A stretch of 64,000 nt of DNA from Pseudotabrizicola sp. (GTDB lineage Bacteria > Pseudomonadota > Alphaproteobacteria > Rhodobacterales > Rhodobacteraceae): contig NZ_JAUXOV010000073.1 in assembly GCF_030684215.1 (NCBI RefSeq), positions 220,396-284,395 on the forward strand, given 5' to 3'. Under the pieces are notes generated by a model. That model was not told the origin of the DNA. It saw only the letters and a program-made list of their open reading frames with translations, and did no database searches. The position numbers were made by a program, and so were the translations under genes. Positions 62,639-64,000 of the stretch are shown one piece after another. How positions within the stretch are numbered: position 1 is the stretch's first letter; each line of letters opens with the position of its first letter.

Positions 62639-64000
<1,362 letters not shown>

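Overview
The window is a gene-dense, high-GC stretch of a bacterial chromosome that looks like a member of the Rhodobacterales (Alphaproteobacteria; Rhodobacter/Roseobacter type). The evidence is the gene order pepA-holC next to lptF-lptG-lptD-surA-pdxA-rsmA, a DUF4167 protein, a class II DAHP synthase, a GlxA-type regulator, and RTX proteins that end in Hint domains. I see no phage, insertion sequence, integron or CRISPR array.

Layout. 1-5.1 kb: the 3' part of serS, a TspO-like membrane protein, an ABC-F ATPase, MarC and a membrane-anchored aspartic protease. 5.2-15 kb: holC and pepA (minus), then an outer-membrane biogenesis run on the plus strand (lptF, lptG, lptD, surA) continuing into pdxA and rsmA. 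15-29.5 kb: DUF4167, prmC-prfA, an AI-2E family permease behind a possible upstream ORF, a RibD/DHFR-like protein, DUF1499, an agmatinase, an M20 amidohydrolase, mazG, a ferric-iron binding protein, a nucleoside hydrolase, a soluble PhoR-like kinase, a small receiver-like protein, and yicC-gmk-gamma carbonic anhydrase. 29.5-36 kb: a PAS protein, class II aroG, a GlxA regulator, a secreted caspase-like protein coupled to a VanX-like dipeptidase, and a PQQ-type sugar dehydrogenase. 36-44 kb: a complete Liv-type ABC transporter (binding protein, two ATPases, two permeases) followed by a FAD/GcvT dehydrogenase of the dimethylglycine/sarcosine type. 44-54 kb: DUF2332, a MobA-like transferase, two RTX-Hint proteins and tRNA-Leu(CAA). 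54-64 kb: a zinc peptidase, YqaA, DsbB, dgt, erpA, an EamA transporter with an unrecognised 355-residue protein and a repeat peptide, xthA, RarD, a cupin and eno.

The most unusual locus is at 57.8-60.2 kb on the minus strand. A 100-residue peptide built from six tandem copies of an eight-residue unit (SMMTSVAS), with the core motif again at its C-terminus, has a strong ribosome binding site. It is followed by a hairpin, then a 355-residue protein I cannot assign, which overlaps an EamA-type transporter by ATGA. This resembles a precursor-peptide, partner and exporter cassette, but that is inference. Upstream of the peptide is a perfect inverted repeat made of two DnaA-box-like sequences.

Other structure includes a perfect 35-bp-arm palindrome after livM with a degenerate copy after the aspartic protease gene, a shared 21-bp box beside hairpins at two loci, tandem 16-17 bp repeats between the agmatinase and DUF1499 genes, and paired repeats upstream of the large RTX gene.
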